Shown here piece after piece: positions 1-7,662 of a DNA stretch of 64,000 bases. Origin of the DNA: Microvirga solisilvae (lineage in GTDB: Bacteria > Pseudomonadota > Alphaproteobacteria > Rhizobiales > Beijerinckiaceae); contig NZ_JAKUCN010000002.1 in NCBI RefSeq assembly GCF_022808595.1, forward strand, positions 248,001 to 312,000, read 5' to 3'. The position numbers and the translations under genes were made by a program. The notes below the pieces were generated by a model that saw nothing but the letters and a program-made list of their open reading frames with translations, had not been told where the DNA came from and did not search any database. How positions within the stretch are numbered: position 1 is the first letter of the stretch; the number at the start of each line of letters is the position of its first letter.

Positions 1-1
1 T

Positions 2-1003
2 TGCGCGTCTCTCGCGACCCGCATCGTGGAGGCGATCAGCATGCCCTACGATCTCGACGGCCAGGAGATCGTCATCGGCACCAGCATCGGCATCGCGGTT
101 GCGTCCGAGGGCAATCTGTCTCCCGACCAGCTGCTCAAGCAGGCGGATCTGGCGCTCTACCGCGCCAAGGCGGATGGACGCGCCACCTTCCGCTTCTTCG
201 AGCCGGAAATGGATGCGGAGCTGCAAGCACGCCGTTCCGTCGAGACGGATCTGCGCAAGGCCTTGGCGAACCGCGAGTTCGAACTGTTCTTCCAGCCGCA
301 GGTGAATGTGCGCGCCAACGAGATCAACGGTTTCGAGGCCCTGCTGCGCTGGCAACATCCCGAGCGCGGCCTTATCTCGCCCGGCGACTTCATCCCCATC
401 GCGGAAGATATCGGGCACATTGCGGCCATGGGCGAATGGGTTCTCGAACAGGCCTGCATGGCTGCAACCGCTTGGCCGAAGCACATCAAGGTTGCCGTCA
501 ATCTTTCGCCCGTGCAGTTCCGCAACAGGAACCTCGTGCAGAGCGTGAGCCGCGCGCTGGCGCGCTCGGGCCTTGCGCCAGATCGCCTGGAGCTTGAAGT
601 CACCGAGACCGTGCTGCTGCAGGACAACGAGCTGACGGTGGCGACGCTGCACCAGCTGCGCCGCATGGGCGTGCGTATCGCCATGGACGATTTCGGCACC
701 GGCTATTCGTCGCTCAGCTATCTGCGCAGCTTTCCCTTCGACAAGATCAAGATCGACAAGAGCTTCGTGCGCGAGATGTCATCCCGCGCGGATTGTCTGG
801 CGATCGTGCGTTCCATCGCGGGCCTCGGCACAAGCCTCGGCATGTCCACCGTCGCCGAGGGCGTCGAGACGGAGGACCAACTCCTCCAGGTAACGGCCGC
901 CGGATGCACCGAAGTGCAGGGCTTCTATTTCGGGCAGCCGAAGCCGGCTTCCGAGCTGACTTACACGCTCAATTCGTTCAAGCGCACGGCTGAAGTGGCC
1001 TGA
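2..1003 (+). CDS. GGDEF-EAL cyclic-di-GMP phosphodiesterase, 5' truncated
   Basis: This frame is open from the window edge, so the N-terminus is missing. The first ~60 visible residues match the end of a GGDEF domain (GTSIGIAVA, then ADLALYRAK). The remainder is a full EAL domain, which hydrolyses cyclic di-GMP to pGpG. Visible catalytic-type motifs are EALLRW (about residue 104, counting from the Met at 26), VNLSP, EVTET, DDFGTG, KIDKSF and AEGVET, so the phosphodiesterase looks active. Whether the GGDEF half is active cannot be judged because its signature lies outside the window. Sensor domains would also lie upstream. It is read toward the QueD-like gene 42 bases downstream; shared transcription is possible but not shown. 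Confidence 0.9.
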   Translation, partial: CASLATRIVEAISMPYDLDGQEIVIGTSIGIAVASEGNLSPDQLLKQADLALYRAKADGRATFRFFEPEMDAELQARRSVETDLRKALANREFELFFQPQVNVRANEINGFEALLRWQHPERGLISPGDFIPIAEDIGHIAAMGEWVLEQACMAATAWPKHIKVAVNLSPVQFRNRNLVQSVSRALARSGLAPDRLELEVTETVLLQDNELTVATLHQLRRMGVRIAMDDFGTGYSSLSYLRSFPFDKIKIDKSFVREMSSRADCLAIVRSIAGLGTSLGMSTVAEGVETEDQLLQVTAAGCTEVQGFYFGQPKPASELTYTLNSFKRTAEVA

Positions 1004-1045
1004 CGTGCTCGACTCCTCTCAAGACCATATCCCGGAGACAAAGCG

Positions 1046-1438
1046 ATGAAGACCTATTGCGAGTTCACGTTCGAAGCGGCGCATTCCGTGCATCCCTATT
1101 CGGGGCTGCATGGGCACACCTTCATCGCACGCCTTACCTTCGGCGGGCCCGTGGACGAGGTCTATAACTGGCCGGTGAATCTCTACGATGTCGAAAACTA
1201 CATCAGGGAGCTGAAGGGCGATCACCACGGCTCCGGGCTCGACCACACCAATCTCGATCTCAAGCAGAACGAGATCGGCCTCGCCTCGCTCGAAAACATC
1301 ACGATCTACATCTGGAAGAAGGTGAAGGAGCGCTTCCCCAATCTCGAGGAAGTGGAGCTTAAGCGCGGCCTGACGGGATCGTCCGAGGGCTGCATCTATC
1401 GCGGCGAGCCGCTGACGAGCGCAAGCCTCGCAGCCTGA
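1046..1438 (+). CDS. 6-pyruvoyl-tetrahydropterin synthase / QueD family protein lacking the usual catalytic Cys
   Basis: The 130-residue protein has the family's zinc-binding histidines (an AAHS motif near residue 13 and LHGH near residue 26), a GLDHTNLD motif, an ENIT segment near 91 and a C-terminal Glu in SEGCIYRG. Canonical QueD has a catalytic Cys just before the LHGH motif (C-G-R-L-H-G-H in E. coli). Here the equivalent stretch reads P-Y-S-G-L-H-G-H, so that Cys is absent. It may therefore be a diverged pterin enzyme rather than 6-carboxytetrahydropterin synthase for queuosine. No queC or queE is nearby. A strong hairpin follows directly after the stop. The family is confident; the reaction is not. 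Confidence 0.8.
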   Translation: MKTYCEFTFEAAHSVHPYSGLHGHTFIARLTFGGPVDEVYNWPVNLYDVENYIRELKGDHHGSGLDHTNLDLKQNEIGLASLENITIYIWKKVKERFPNLEEVELKRGLTGSSEGCIYRGEPLTSASLAA

Positions 1439-1445
1439 ATAAAAA

Positions 1446-1482
1446 AGCGCCTGGAGTCTCGCGAGACTCCAGGCGCTTTTGT
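1446..1482. terminator. Bidirectional rho-independent terminator
   Basis: A perfect 32-base palindrome (agcgcctggagtct and its complement) is flanked by A-tract and T-tract. It lies 8 bases after the QueD-like stop and just past the stop of the convergent mipA-like gene, so it can serve both. Confidence 0.9.
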
Positions 1483-1499
1483 TTTCATGAAGTGACTGA

Positions 1500-2318
1500 T
1501 CAGTTGATGCCGAAGGAATAAGACACGGTCAATCCGAGGCCGAATTGATGTTCGGAGCCGAATTCCCGCACGATCGGGCTGTCGGCCGCATCGCCCACCA
1601 GGTGCTTGTAGGACACGAAGGCGGTCGACGACCATTGCTCCGACCACTTGTAGGAGGCGCTCGCAAGCGCCCCGACGGAAGTGATGCCACCCGATGGGCT
1701 GTAGGCCTCGACCTGTCCGTTCAGCGCAGCCTCGAGCGGCGTCACACCGAAATAGGTTTCGGTGAAGTCGTCGTCGCCCAGCGACAGGCGTGGGCCGGCG
1801 GAGACGGTGAGTGCGCCGAAGCTCTGCACCACATCGAGGCCGAGATCGGCCACGAAGCCATGGTGCCCGTTGACGCCGTGACGAAGTTCGGCGCGAGCGC
1901 GCAGGAATTCCACGGGCCAGTATTCCACGAAGACACCCGGCTCCAGCGCCCAGTCGATCTTTCTGAGACCGATCAATTCTTCGTTGTCTTCATAATAGCG
2001 TCCGCCCTGGAAGCGGCCGACGACGCCGATGCGAAACGCGGAATCGTCGAGGAAGGAGAAGCTCAGGCCGTCATCAGGAGCGCTGAAGCGCTCGACCGTG
2101 CCGACGCGGCGGAAGCTCAAGGACGGATAGCCGATGAAGCCCATGTCGTCGGCGCCGGGATAGGTCGGCCGCACGCCCACATTCGCCTTGAGCGTCACGA
2201 TCCAGCCGGAGGGGAGGGCAGGCACCTGCGTGAAGGTGGGATCCGCCGCCATAGCCGAGACCGACGCCGAGCCTGCAAGCAACAATGTGGCAAGAGCGAG
2301 AGATTTCGGAAAGCGCAT
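1500..2318 (-). CDS. MipA/OmpV family outer-membrane protein
   Basis: The 272-residue precursor has a clear Sec signal peptide, with positive MRFPK, a hydrophobic core and likely cleavage after SAMA near residue 24. The mature part alternates short amphipathic strands and ends in SYSFGIN, as in outer-membrane beta-barrels. Features such as RPTYPGAD near the N-terminus and the FRIG and RAELRHG segments fit the MipA/OmpV family, whose members are scaffolds or porin-like barrels of the Gram-negative outer membrane. Nothing shows the ligand. It is monocistronic: the terminator at 1446-1482 closes it and a 107-base region separates it from the next candidate gene upstream. Confidence 0.85.
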   Translation of the reverse strand: MRFPKSLALATLLLAGSASVSAMAADPTFTQVPALPSGWIVTLKANVGVRPTYPGADDMGFIGYPSLSFRRVGTVERFSAPDDGLSFSFLDDSAFRIGVVGRFQGGRYYEDNEELIGLRKIDWALEPGVFVEYWPVEFLRARAELRHGVNGHHGFVADLGLDVVQSFGALTVSAGPRLSLGDDDFTETYFGVTPLEAALNGQVEAYSPSGGITSVGALASASYKWSEQWSSTAFVSYKHLVGDAADSPIVREFGSEHQFGLGLTVSYSFGIN

Positions 2319-2425
2319 CGTTTGTCACCTTGTGCGAGGATTAGACAATCTCTCGTGACGGTAAATGCAGGAGAGGTCAAGTCACAGAACAGGAACACTC
2401 CGATTGAGGTCAAGGAGGAGTGAAC

Positions 2426-2467
2426 GTGAGATCGCAGGAAGAACTTTTCATCGGCTCGGGCGATTAA
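2426..2467 (+). CDS. Possible 13-residue leader peptide ORF
   Basis: A GTG codon sits 6 bases after a near-perfect Shine-Dalgarno (aaggagga, 2412-2419) and opens a 13-codon frame ending in TAA, 26 bases before the proline-rich gene. The strength of the ribosome site for so short a frame is the only evidence. It may instead mark the true leader of the next gene or be fortuitous. Confidence 0.25.
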   Translation: MRSQEELFIGSGD

Positions 2468-2493
2468 CCATGAAATGATGAGGAGCGGTTTCC

Positions 2494-2697
2494 TTGACTT
2501 TGATCGCCAGCGGCCGTCCGCAACCTGACGAGTTCTACCCTAAGCCGCCTCCCACGGAGCCGGTGCCCACCATGCCGATTCCACCCGAGACGCCGGTGCC
2601 TCCGGTGCCGCCCGGCGTGCCGTCATCGATGCCCGAGCAGCCGCCGGAGCCCGACAAGCCGGTCGCGCATCCGATGCCCCCGCCCGAAGTTCCTTAA
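2494..2697 (+). CDS. Small proline-rich hypothetical protein
   Basis: The 67-residue protein is about one third proline with repeated PxPP and PEP-like units (PTEPVPTMPIPPETPVPPVP), few charged residues and no hydrophobic segment. The start is a TTG preceded at good spacing by gaggag (about 2479-2484); no ATG exists further in. Its stop overlaps the convergent transporter's stop by four bases. No family recognised. Proline-rich low-complexity proteins of this kind can be extended or envelope-associated, but there is no signal peptide here. It may be a real small gene or a GC-biased open frame. Confidence 0.45.
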   Translation: MTLIASGRPQPDEFYPKPPPTEPVPTMPIPPETPVPPVPPGVPSSMPEQPPEPDKPVAHPMPPPEVP

Positions 2698-3545
2698 ACC
2701 AGCAGACTCGCGGCGAAGCGCGCGCAGACGAGCAGCAGGAAGATACCGAAAGCCACTTCCAGCCGGCGCTTCGAGAGACGATGCGCGAGGCGCGCGCCGA
2801 CGGGCGCCATCCAGGTGCTGGTGGGAATGAACAGCAGAAGACCGAGCAGTGAGACATAACCCAGCGCCAGCGGCGGCTGGAATGCCGTGACATTCGGATA
2901 ATCCGCCATGTGCGGCCAGCCCGCATAAATGTAGCCGAAGAGGCCGGGGATCGAGATCAGGATGCCGAGGCCTGAAGAGGTCGCCACCGCTTGATGGATC
3001 GGGCGGTTGTAGAAGGTCATGAACAAGTTGGAGAGCTGGCCGCCGCCGATGCCCATGAGCGCCGAGAGCACACCGATGAGCCAGCCATAGGCCACCATGA
3101 TGGGCTTGGCGGGCATGTCGAGGCCGAAGCGCCAGGTATCCTTGCCGAAGAGCAGACGGATCGCCGAGATGCCGGCCACCACCACGAACACGCCCTTGAA
3201 CAGATCTGCCGGCGCGAAACGCGCGATGACGCTGCCCATGATGACGCCGACCACGACCGGCACGGCCCAGACCTTCAGGATCGACATGTCCACCGCGCCC
3301 TTGGCCCGGTGCGCGTTGAAGGAGCGGATCGAGGTCGGCACGATGATGGCGAGTGATGTGCCCACGCAAAGCGGCATGCGCACCTCGTCCGGCACTTCGA
3401 GGAAGCGGAAGAGCTCGTAGAGGATCGGCACGGCCACCGCGCCGCCGCCGACACCGAAAACGCCCGCGAGAAGGCCCGTGATAGCCCCGGCTGCCAGAAG
3501 AGCGACAATGAGCCAGGCCAGATCGAAGAGGGGAATACCGAACAT
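2694..3545 (-). CDS. TauE/SafE (TSUP) family sulfite/organosulfonate exporter-like permease
   Basis: A polytopic membrane protein of 283 residues from the ATG at 3545. It has the TSUP glycine-rich loop GVFGVGGGAVAVP after the first helix, a second related repeat with GIGGGQLSN, and about eight hydrophobic segments. The family exports sulfite, taurine-derived sulfonates or related anions across the inner membrane; the substrate here cannot be read. The frame extends upstream to a TTG at 3617, but the extra 24 residues are polar and neither start has a good ribosome site. A second TSUP protein of a different subtype lies at 26685-27479. Confidence 0.85.
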   Translation of the reverse strand: MFGIPLFDLAWLIVALLAAGAITGLLAGVFGVGGGAVAVPILYELFRFLEVPDEVRMPLCVGTSLAIIVPTSIRSFNAHRAKGAVDMSILKVWAVPVVVGVIMGSVIARFAPADLFKGVFVVVAGISAIRLLFGKDTWRFGLDMPAKPIMVAYGWLIGVLSALMGIGGGQLSNLFMTFYNRPIHQAVATSSGLGILISIPGLFGYIYAGWPHMADYPNVTAFQPPLALGYVSLLGLLLFIPTSTWMAPVGARLAHRLSKRRLEVAFGIFLLLVCARFAASLLV

Positions 3546-3656
3546 GAGACGATCACCAGGAGAGGGGCGAGAAAATGCCAGCTCCAGGGTCATCGGACGT
3601 TTGGGGTGATAAGGCAAGAGGCCCTTAGTCGGAGGCCTCTGCCTGTCAGTGCATGG

Positions 3657-4175
3657 CTATACGGCGCTTTCGACACGCAGGTTGTTCTGCACGTGCCGTA
3701 CGCCGGAAGCGAGTTCCGCCAGATCCTCGGCACGATGCTTGAGGCCGCGGCTCGCGACCGTGCCGGATAGCGTGACCTCGCCGTCCTTCACCGCGACCTC
3801 CACGTTGGAGGCATCGATGAAGCGGTCTTCCGTCAGGCGTTCGCAGACATCCTCATGGATGCGTTCGTCGGAGCGTTTGTAGCCCTTCGGACCACGGCCG
3901 CGATGAGGCCCCGATCGGTCGCGTGTATCGCTGAGATCGGGATCGTTTGGGTCGCGATCACCCAAGGCTCCAAGCCCCGAGCGGCGATAGGCATAACCCG
4001 GCGCAAATCCTTCGTCGTCTGGCGGGCCGCCGTGACCATCCTCAATCACGCCGCCGTGGAATTCATCTGCGTCTCTGCCGTAGCCGCCGCGAAAGCCCAC
4101 GGCACCGCTCGGAGCGTTGCTGTTGCCGTTATCATCTCGGGAGAGGTTGCGGTTCCTGCGCCGGGTATCGACCAT
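3657..4175 (-). CDS. BON-domain protein with disordered N-terminus
   Basis: The 172-residue product starts at an ATG preceded by caggag at good spacing; the longer frame to 4235 lacks such a site. The first ~95 residues are low-complexity and rich in Gly, Asp, Arg and Pro (GGYGRDADEFHGG and similar), with no signal peptide. The last ~75 residues form a BON domain: alternating strands with VAVKDGEVTLSGTV and a closing VRHVQNNLRV. BON domains bind phospholipid or periplasmic partners and occur in osmotic-stress proteins. Cytoplasmic location is inferred from the lack of a signal. It is divergent from the HNH gene. Confidence 0.8.
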   Translation of the reverse strand: MVDTRRRNRNLSRDDNGNSNAPSGAVGFRGGYGRDADEFHGGVIEDGHGGPPDDEGFAPGYAYRRSGLGALGDRDPNDPDLSDTRDRSGPHRGRGPKGYKRSDERIHEDVCERLTEDRFIDASNVEVAVKDGEVTLSGTVASRGLKHRAEDLAELASGVRHVQNNLRVESAV

Positions 4176-4233
4176 GGCTTTCAGCTCCTGCTTGTGCCAT
4201 GAGCAACATCTCCATGTGCCTGTGGTTCCGTTC

Positions 4234-4506
4234 ATGAAAGCAGCTCAACGCATCAAGCTCTTCGAGAGCATCTTTGCCCGCGACGGCGGGCGCTGCGTCT
4301 ATTGCGGCGTGGAAACGCACCGGCTCGCGAAGGGCCTGAGCCGCTCGCCTGCTCTCGCGACGCTCGACCATGTGCTGCCGCGCTCTCAAGGTGGCCCGCT
4401 TACGCCTGCGAATCTCGTTCTTGCCTGCCAAGCCTGCAACAACCAGCGCGGCATCATGGATGCGGACGAGTTCCGCGCGCTCAAGCAGCGGCAGCCTTTG
4501 TCCTGA
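4234..4506 (+). CDS. Small HNH endonuclease family protein
   Basis: From the ATG at 4234 this is a 90-residue protein that is almost entirely an HNH nuclease fold. The order is CVYCG, then LDHVLPRSQGG, PANLVLACQACN and NQRG. The two CxxC pairs bind structural zinc, and the DH plus the Asn residues make an HNN-type active site. Small stand-alone HNH proteins act in DNA nicking, repair or phage functions, and the target cannot be predicted. The frame extends upstream to 4117, overlapping the divergent BON gene, but that part looks non-coding. Confidence 0.8.
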   Translation: MKAAQRIKLFESIFARDGGRCVYCGVETHRLAKGLSRSPALATLDHVLPRSQGGPLTPANLVLACQACNNQRGIMDADEFRALKQRQPLS

Positions 4507-4573
4507 TCGCGGAACGCTCCCTCTTCATCGAACGTTCGGCAGGCATCGAAAGATCGTGAGGATGGAGACAATC

Positions 4574-4753
4574 ATGAATCTCGAAGACAAGGTCCGCGAC
4601 GCCATCATTGCCGAGCTTCGTCGCCAAGCGGAAGCGGGACAGCAGGGTCTGCGCGTCGATGCGAAGGCATCCGAGATGATGACCATCGAGGGCCGCGTGA
4701 ATCTCGACGAACTTGCGATGGCTATCGTCGGCTCGCTTGCCGGTGGTCCTTAA
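4574..4753 (+). CDS. Small conserved-looking hypothetical protein (59 aa)
   Basis: ATG preceded by ggaga at about five bases. The product is amphipathic helix-rich, with an acidic/basic N-terminal helix (LEDKVRDAIIAELRRQ) and a C-terminal segment LDELAMAIVGSLAGG. No signal peptide, cysteine or known motif. It lies 67 bases after the HNH gene on the same strand and could be co-transcribed with it. It ends four bases before the convergent HxlR stop. Function unknown; real-gene status rests on the ribosome site and protein-like composition. Confidence 0.6.
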   Translation: MNLEDKVRDAIIAELRRQAEAGQQGLRVDAKASEMMTIEGRVNLDELAMAIVGSLAGGP

Positions 4754-4756
4754 ACC

Positions 4757-5452
4757 TTATCGCGACACTTTCGGCGGCAGCGGGAACAGGCCGATGAAGC
4801 GTTGCGCTAAAGCTCTGTCACCCTCGATCGCGATGACGCCCGCGCTCTCCAGCGCTTCCAGGGGCTGGCCGCCATAGATCGCGCCTGCGAGCATCGGCGG
4901 TGCTCCGGACAGAATCAGGTCCGCGCCCTCGACGCTTCCGCGCACGATCTCGATCCGGCCGTCATGGAGATGGCCGATGAAGCTTTCCTCGTTCAGGCGG
5001 AAGCCGATCCGCGCATCGAGACCTTTCGCGCGCTCAGTATCCAACATCGTGCGCAGGGACAGGATGAAGGAGGCGGCGCTGAAGGGCAGGGTCGGGTCGT
5101 GATGGGGCGAGCGGGCGGCCCAGCGGCCCAGAGCCTGGAAGATCGGCTCGCTCTCGTAGCCCCATTCCGTCAGTTCGTAGACCTGGGCGGAGACGGGCGG
5201 CGGCAGCTTGCGGCGGGTGAGAACGCCAGCGGATTCCAGCCCCTCGAGACGTTGTGTCAGGACATTCGCGCTGATGCCGGGCAGGCTCTCGCGTAGGTCG
5301 CTGAAGCGCTTGGGGCCCAGCATAAGCTCCCGCATGACCAGGAGCGCCCAGCGTTCCCCGACGAGGTCGAGCGCATGGGCGGCGGCGCAGGCATCGTCGT
5401 AATGCCGCCGAGACCGGGCTTCCTTATGTTGAGTTATTTTTTCTAACTTCAT
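4757..5452 (-). CDS. HxlR-family winged-helix regulator with C-terminal SCP2-like domain
   Basis: A 231-residue protein. Residues ~20-115 are an HxlR/MarR-like winged helix with the family hallmarks DLVGERWALLVMRELMLG, KRFSDLRESLPGIS, VLTQRLEGLESAGVL and VYELTEWG. The C-terminal ~100 residues resemble the sterol-carrier-like effector domain found in some HxlR proteins (FRLNEESF, then DLILSGAP). It is divergent from the VOC-YciI-DUF1428-DoxX gene run and probably controls it, and possibly itself. The 57-base shared spacer holds a short inverted repeat (5453-5469) touching its own start codon. The inducing signal is unknown; HxlR members often sense reactive electrophiles or oxidants. Confidence 0.88.
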   Translation of the reverse strand: MKLEKITQHKEARSRRHYDDACAAAHALDLVGERWALLVMRELMLGPKRFSDLRESLPGISANVLTQRLEGLESAGVLTRRKLPPPVSAQVYELTEWGYESEPIFQALGRWAARSPHHDPTLPFSAASFILSLRTMLDTERAKGLDARIGFRLNEESFIGHLHDGRIEIVRGSVEGADLILSGAPPMLAGAIYGGQPLEALESAGVIAIEGDRALAQRFIGLFPLPPKVSR

Positions 5453-5469
5453 AGTTGCTATTTATAACT
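5453..5469. promoter_or_regulatory. Candidate HxlR operator in divergent spacer
   Basis: An AGTT-N9-AACT inverted repeat in an AT-rich 57-base spacer, immediately upstream of the HxlR ATG and about 40 bases before the VOC start. The position suits a regulator acting in both directions. The repeat is short, so the call is tentative. Confidence 0.3.
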
Positions 5470-5509
5470 TTATCTGGAATCAATGTCAAAACTGAACAGG
5501 GAGGAAGCC

Positions 5510-5941
5510 ATGCAAAAACTCGTTTTCATCAATCTGCCGGTCGCCGATCTCGACCGCGCCAATGCGTTCTACGAGGCCATCGGCGCCGTCAAGAACCCGC
5601 AATTCAGCGATCACACCGCCACCTGCATGGTCTTCTCCGAGACCATCCATGCGATGCTGCTCACTCACGACAAGTTCCGCGGGTTCACGCCGAAGAAGAT
5701 CGCCGATGCCCGCGAGACCACCGAGGTGCTGATCTGCCTTTCCGCCGACAGCCGCGACGAGGTGGACGGCACGGTGGCGAAGGCGGCGAGCGCCGGTGGG
5801 CGCGCCGATCCCGGTCCGAAGCAGGATTACGGCTTCATGTATGGCCGCAGCTTCGAGGACCCGGACGGGCATATCTGGGAGATCATGTGGATGGATCTCG
5901 AAGCCGCGAAGGCCGCGATGTGCGACACTGCCAACGCCTGA
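5510..5941 (+). CDS. VOC (glyoxalase/bleomycin-resistance) superfamily protein
   Basis: A 143-residue protein starting at an ATG with a strong gggagga ribosome site seven bases upstream; an in-frame ATG at 5483 has none. It has the paired beta-alpha-beta-beta-beta units of VOC enzymes: FINLPVADLDRANAFYEAIG at the N-terminus and a second half ending in GRSFEDPDGHIWEIMWMD. The Glu of IWEI matches a VOC metal ligand, but the usual early His is replaced by Asn (INLPV). Likely roles are small-molecule lyase, dioxygenase or sequestration; the substrate is unknown. It is the first gene of the run facing away from the HxlR regulator. A paralogue is at 59335-59736. Confidence 0.85.
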   Translation: MQKLVFINLPVADLDRANAFYEAIGAVKNPQFSDHTATCMVFSETIHAMLLTHDKFRGFTPKKIADARETTEVLICLSADSRDEVDGTVAKAASAGGRADPGPKQDYGFMYGRSFEDPDGHIWEIMWMDLEAAKAAMCDTANA

Positions 5942-5954
5942 TGGGAGAACGACG

Positions 5955-6338
5955 ATGCGCGTGATGGTTCTCGTGAAGGCGACGAAGGACAGCGAAGCGG
6001 GCCTCATGCCCTCGGCTGAGCTGTTCGAGGCCATGGGCAAGTTCAACGAGGAGCTGGTGAAGGCCGGCATCATGCAGGCGGGCGATGGTTTGAAGCCGTC
6101 GTCGCAAGGCAAGCGCGTGGCCTTCGATGGCGCAAGCCGCACCGTGATCGACGGGCCGTTCTCCGCGACCAACGAACTGGTCGCCGGTTTCTGGCTCTGG
6201 GAGGTCAAGGATCTGGCAGAAGCTGTCGAATGGGTGAAGCGCTGCCCCAACCCGATGCCGGGCCCAAGCGAGATCGAGATCCGTCCGCTCTACGAGATGG
6301 CCGATTTCGCCGAACTTCTCGCGCCGCAATCAGCCTGA
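5955..6338 (+). CDS. YciI-like / DGPF-domain protein
   Basis: A 127-residue protein with ferredoxin-like fold features of the YCII/DGPF family: MRVMVLVKAT at the start, a central VIDGPF motif near residue 69, GFWLWEVKDLAEAVEWVKR and a closing EIEIRPLYEM. Many DGPF proteins sit beside ECF sigma factors or VOC proteins; here the neighbours are VOC, DUF1428 and DoxX genes. It starts 13 bases after the VOC stop, so it is probably co-transcribed. A catalytic role is unproven; YciI relatives have a His-Asp pair, which I could not place with confidence here. Confidence 0.85.
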   Translation: MRVMVLVKATKDSEAGLMPSAELFEAMGKFNEELVKAGIMQAGDGLKPSSQGKRVAFDGASRTVIDGPFSATNELVAGFWLWEVKDLAEAVEWVKRCPNPMPGPSEIEIRPLYEMADFAELLAPQSA

Positions 6339-6362
6339 AACACGATCAGCAAGGAGATAGCC

Positions 6363-6731
6363 ATGAGCTATGTCGAAGGATTCGTCATTCCCGTTCCCGC
6401 CGGCAATCGCGAGGCTTACCGCGAGCTCGCGGCAAAGGCCGCGCCGGTCTTCAAGGAACATGGTGCGCTGCGCGTCGTCGAATGCTGGGGCAATGACATC
6501 CCGAATGGCGAGCACACCGACTTCCGGAAGGCGGTGAAGGCTGAAGCGTCGGAGAATGTCGTGTTCTCATGGATCATCTGGCCCTCGAAGGAAGCGCGCG
6601 ACGCGGGCAACAAGAAGGTGATGGCGGATCCGCGCCTTGCCATGAGCGACATGCCCTTCGATGGCAAGCGCATGTTCTGGGGCGGATTCGAGATTCTTCT
6701 CGATACGGATGAAGAGGAAAAGCAGAAATGA
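6363..6731 (+). CDS. DUF1428 family protein (YbaA-like)
   Basis: A 122-residue cytoplasmic protein with the DUF1428 pattern: SYVEGFVIPVP at the N-terminus, ALRVVECWGNDIPNG near residue 37, VVFSWIIWPSKEARD near 66 and FDGKRMFWGGFE near 100. The family has a dimeric alpha/beta-barrel-like fold and no assigned reaction. The ribosome site aaggag lies seven bases upstream. Its stop overlaps the start of the DoxX-like gene (ATGA), which points to translational coupling in the HxlR-divergent operon. Confidence 0.88.
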   Translation: MSYVEGFVIPVPAGNREAYRELAAKAAPVFKEHGALRVVECWGNDIPNGEHTDFRKAVKAEASENVVFSWIIWPSKEARDAGNKKVMADPRLAMSDMPFDGKRMFWGGFEILLDTDEEEKQK

Positions 6732-7165
6732 GCCGTGCCATTGATATCGCCGCGCCGAATGCAGTGACTTCTTCCGCCATTAATCCCGCCAGCCTCTGGG
6801 CCGGCAGGATCCTCGGTGGGCTCGTCATCCTGTTCCTCGTCATGGACAGTGTGATCAAGCTGGTGCCGCTTCAGGTCGTGGCCGAGACGACCGCACAGCT
6901 CGGTTGGCCGACGGATGATGTCACGTTGCGGCTGTTGGGCGTGATCCTTCTCGCCTGCACGCTTCTCTATGCTTATCCGCGCACTTCCGTTCTCGGCGCC
7001 CTGCTGCTCACCGCCTATCTCGGCGGCGCGGTTGCCACCCATGCGCGGATTGGAAGCCCTCTGTTCACCCATACCTTGTTCGGCGTCTATGTCGGTCTTG
7101 CGGCCTGGGGCAGCCTGTGGCTGCGCAATCCTCATCTGCGCCGCCTGCTGATCCCAGGACTTTGA
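6728..7165 (+). CDS. DoxX-like integral membrane protein
   Basis: 145 residues with four predicted membrane helices: after a ~25-residue polar lead come LGGLVILFLVMDSVIKL, TLRLLGVILLACTLLYAY, VLGALLLTAYLGGAVATHA and FTHTLFGVYVGLAAWGSLWL. The arrangement and the MDSVIKL / AYLGGAVATH signatures fit the DoxX-like family, which includes quinone-linked membrane subunits and proteins linked to organic-hydroperoxide or thiosulfate stress. Start and preceding stop overlap by four bases. Partner oxidoreductase not seen; role unknown. Confidence 0.85.
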   Translation: MSRAIDIAAPNAVTSSAINPASLWAGRILGGLVILFLVMDSVIKLVPLQVVAETTAQLGWPTDDVTLRLLGVILLACTLLYAYPRTSVLGALLLTAYLGGAVATHARIGSPLFTHTLFGVYVGLAAWGSLWLRNPHLRRLLIPGL

Positions 7166-7188
7166 TCGCTTCATCGAGGAGAAACCTC

Positions 7189-7662
7189 ATGTCGACAATC
7201 GCACCCTGCCTGTGGTTCGACGGCAAGGCGGAAGAAGCGGCGAGATATTATGTCTCGCTGCTGCCGGATTCCCGCATCGATGCCGTGCTGCCCTACACGG
7301 TCGAGACGCCCGGCGGAAAGCTGGGCGACGTGATGCTGGTGGAGTTAACGCTGGCGGGCTCACCCTATCTGGCGCTGAACGGCGGGCCGAACTTCCAGTT
7401 CACTCCCGCGATTTCGTTCTTCGTGAATTGTGTCGATCAGGCGGAAGTCGACCGGTTGTGGAACACGTTGCTGGATGGCGGAACGCCCATGGCCTGCGGC
7501 TGGATCACGGACCGCTATGGCATCTCCTGGCAGATCGTGCCGGAAGCGATGACCCGCATGATCAAGGACAAGGATCCCGCGAAAGTGCGCCGCGTGATGG
7601 AAGCGATGATGACGATGGTGAAGCTCGATCTGGCTGCGCTGGAGCGTGCGTATCGCGGTTAA
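7189..7662 (+). CDS. PhnB-type VOC family protein
   Basis: A 157-residue protein of the PhnB / 3-demethylubiquinone methyltransferase-like subgroup: APCLWFDGKAEEAARYYVSL at the N-terminus, the central LALNGGPNFQFTPAISFFVNC, and GWITDRYGISWQIVP followed by a helical tail. The name methyltransferase in this family is historical; most members are VOC-fold proteins without a proven reaction. A gaggag site sits at good spacing before the ATG. It is 23 bases after the DoxX gene and likely ends that operon. Its stop overlaps the convergent gene's stop by four bases. Confidence 0.88.
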   Translation: MSTIAPCLWFDGKAEEAARYYVSLLPDSRIDAVLPYTVETPGGKLGDVMLVELTLAGSPYLALNGGPNFQFTPAISFFVNCVDQAEVDRLWNTLLDGGTPMACGWITDRYGISWQIVPEAMTRMIKDKDPAKVRRVMEAMMTMVKLDLAALERAYRG

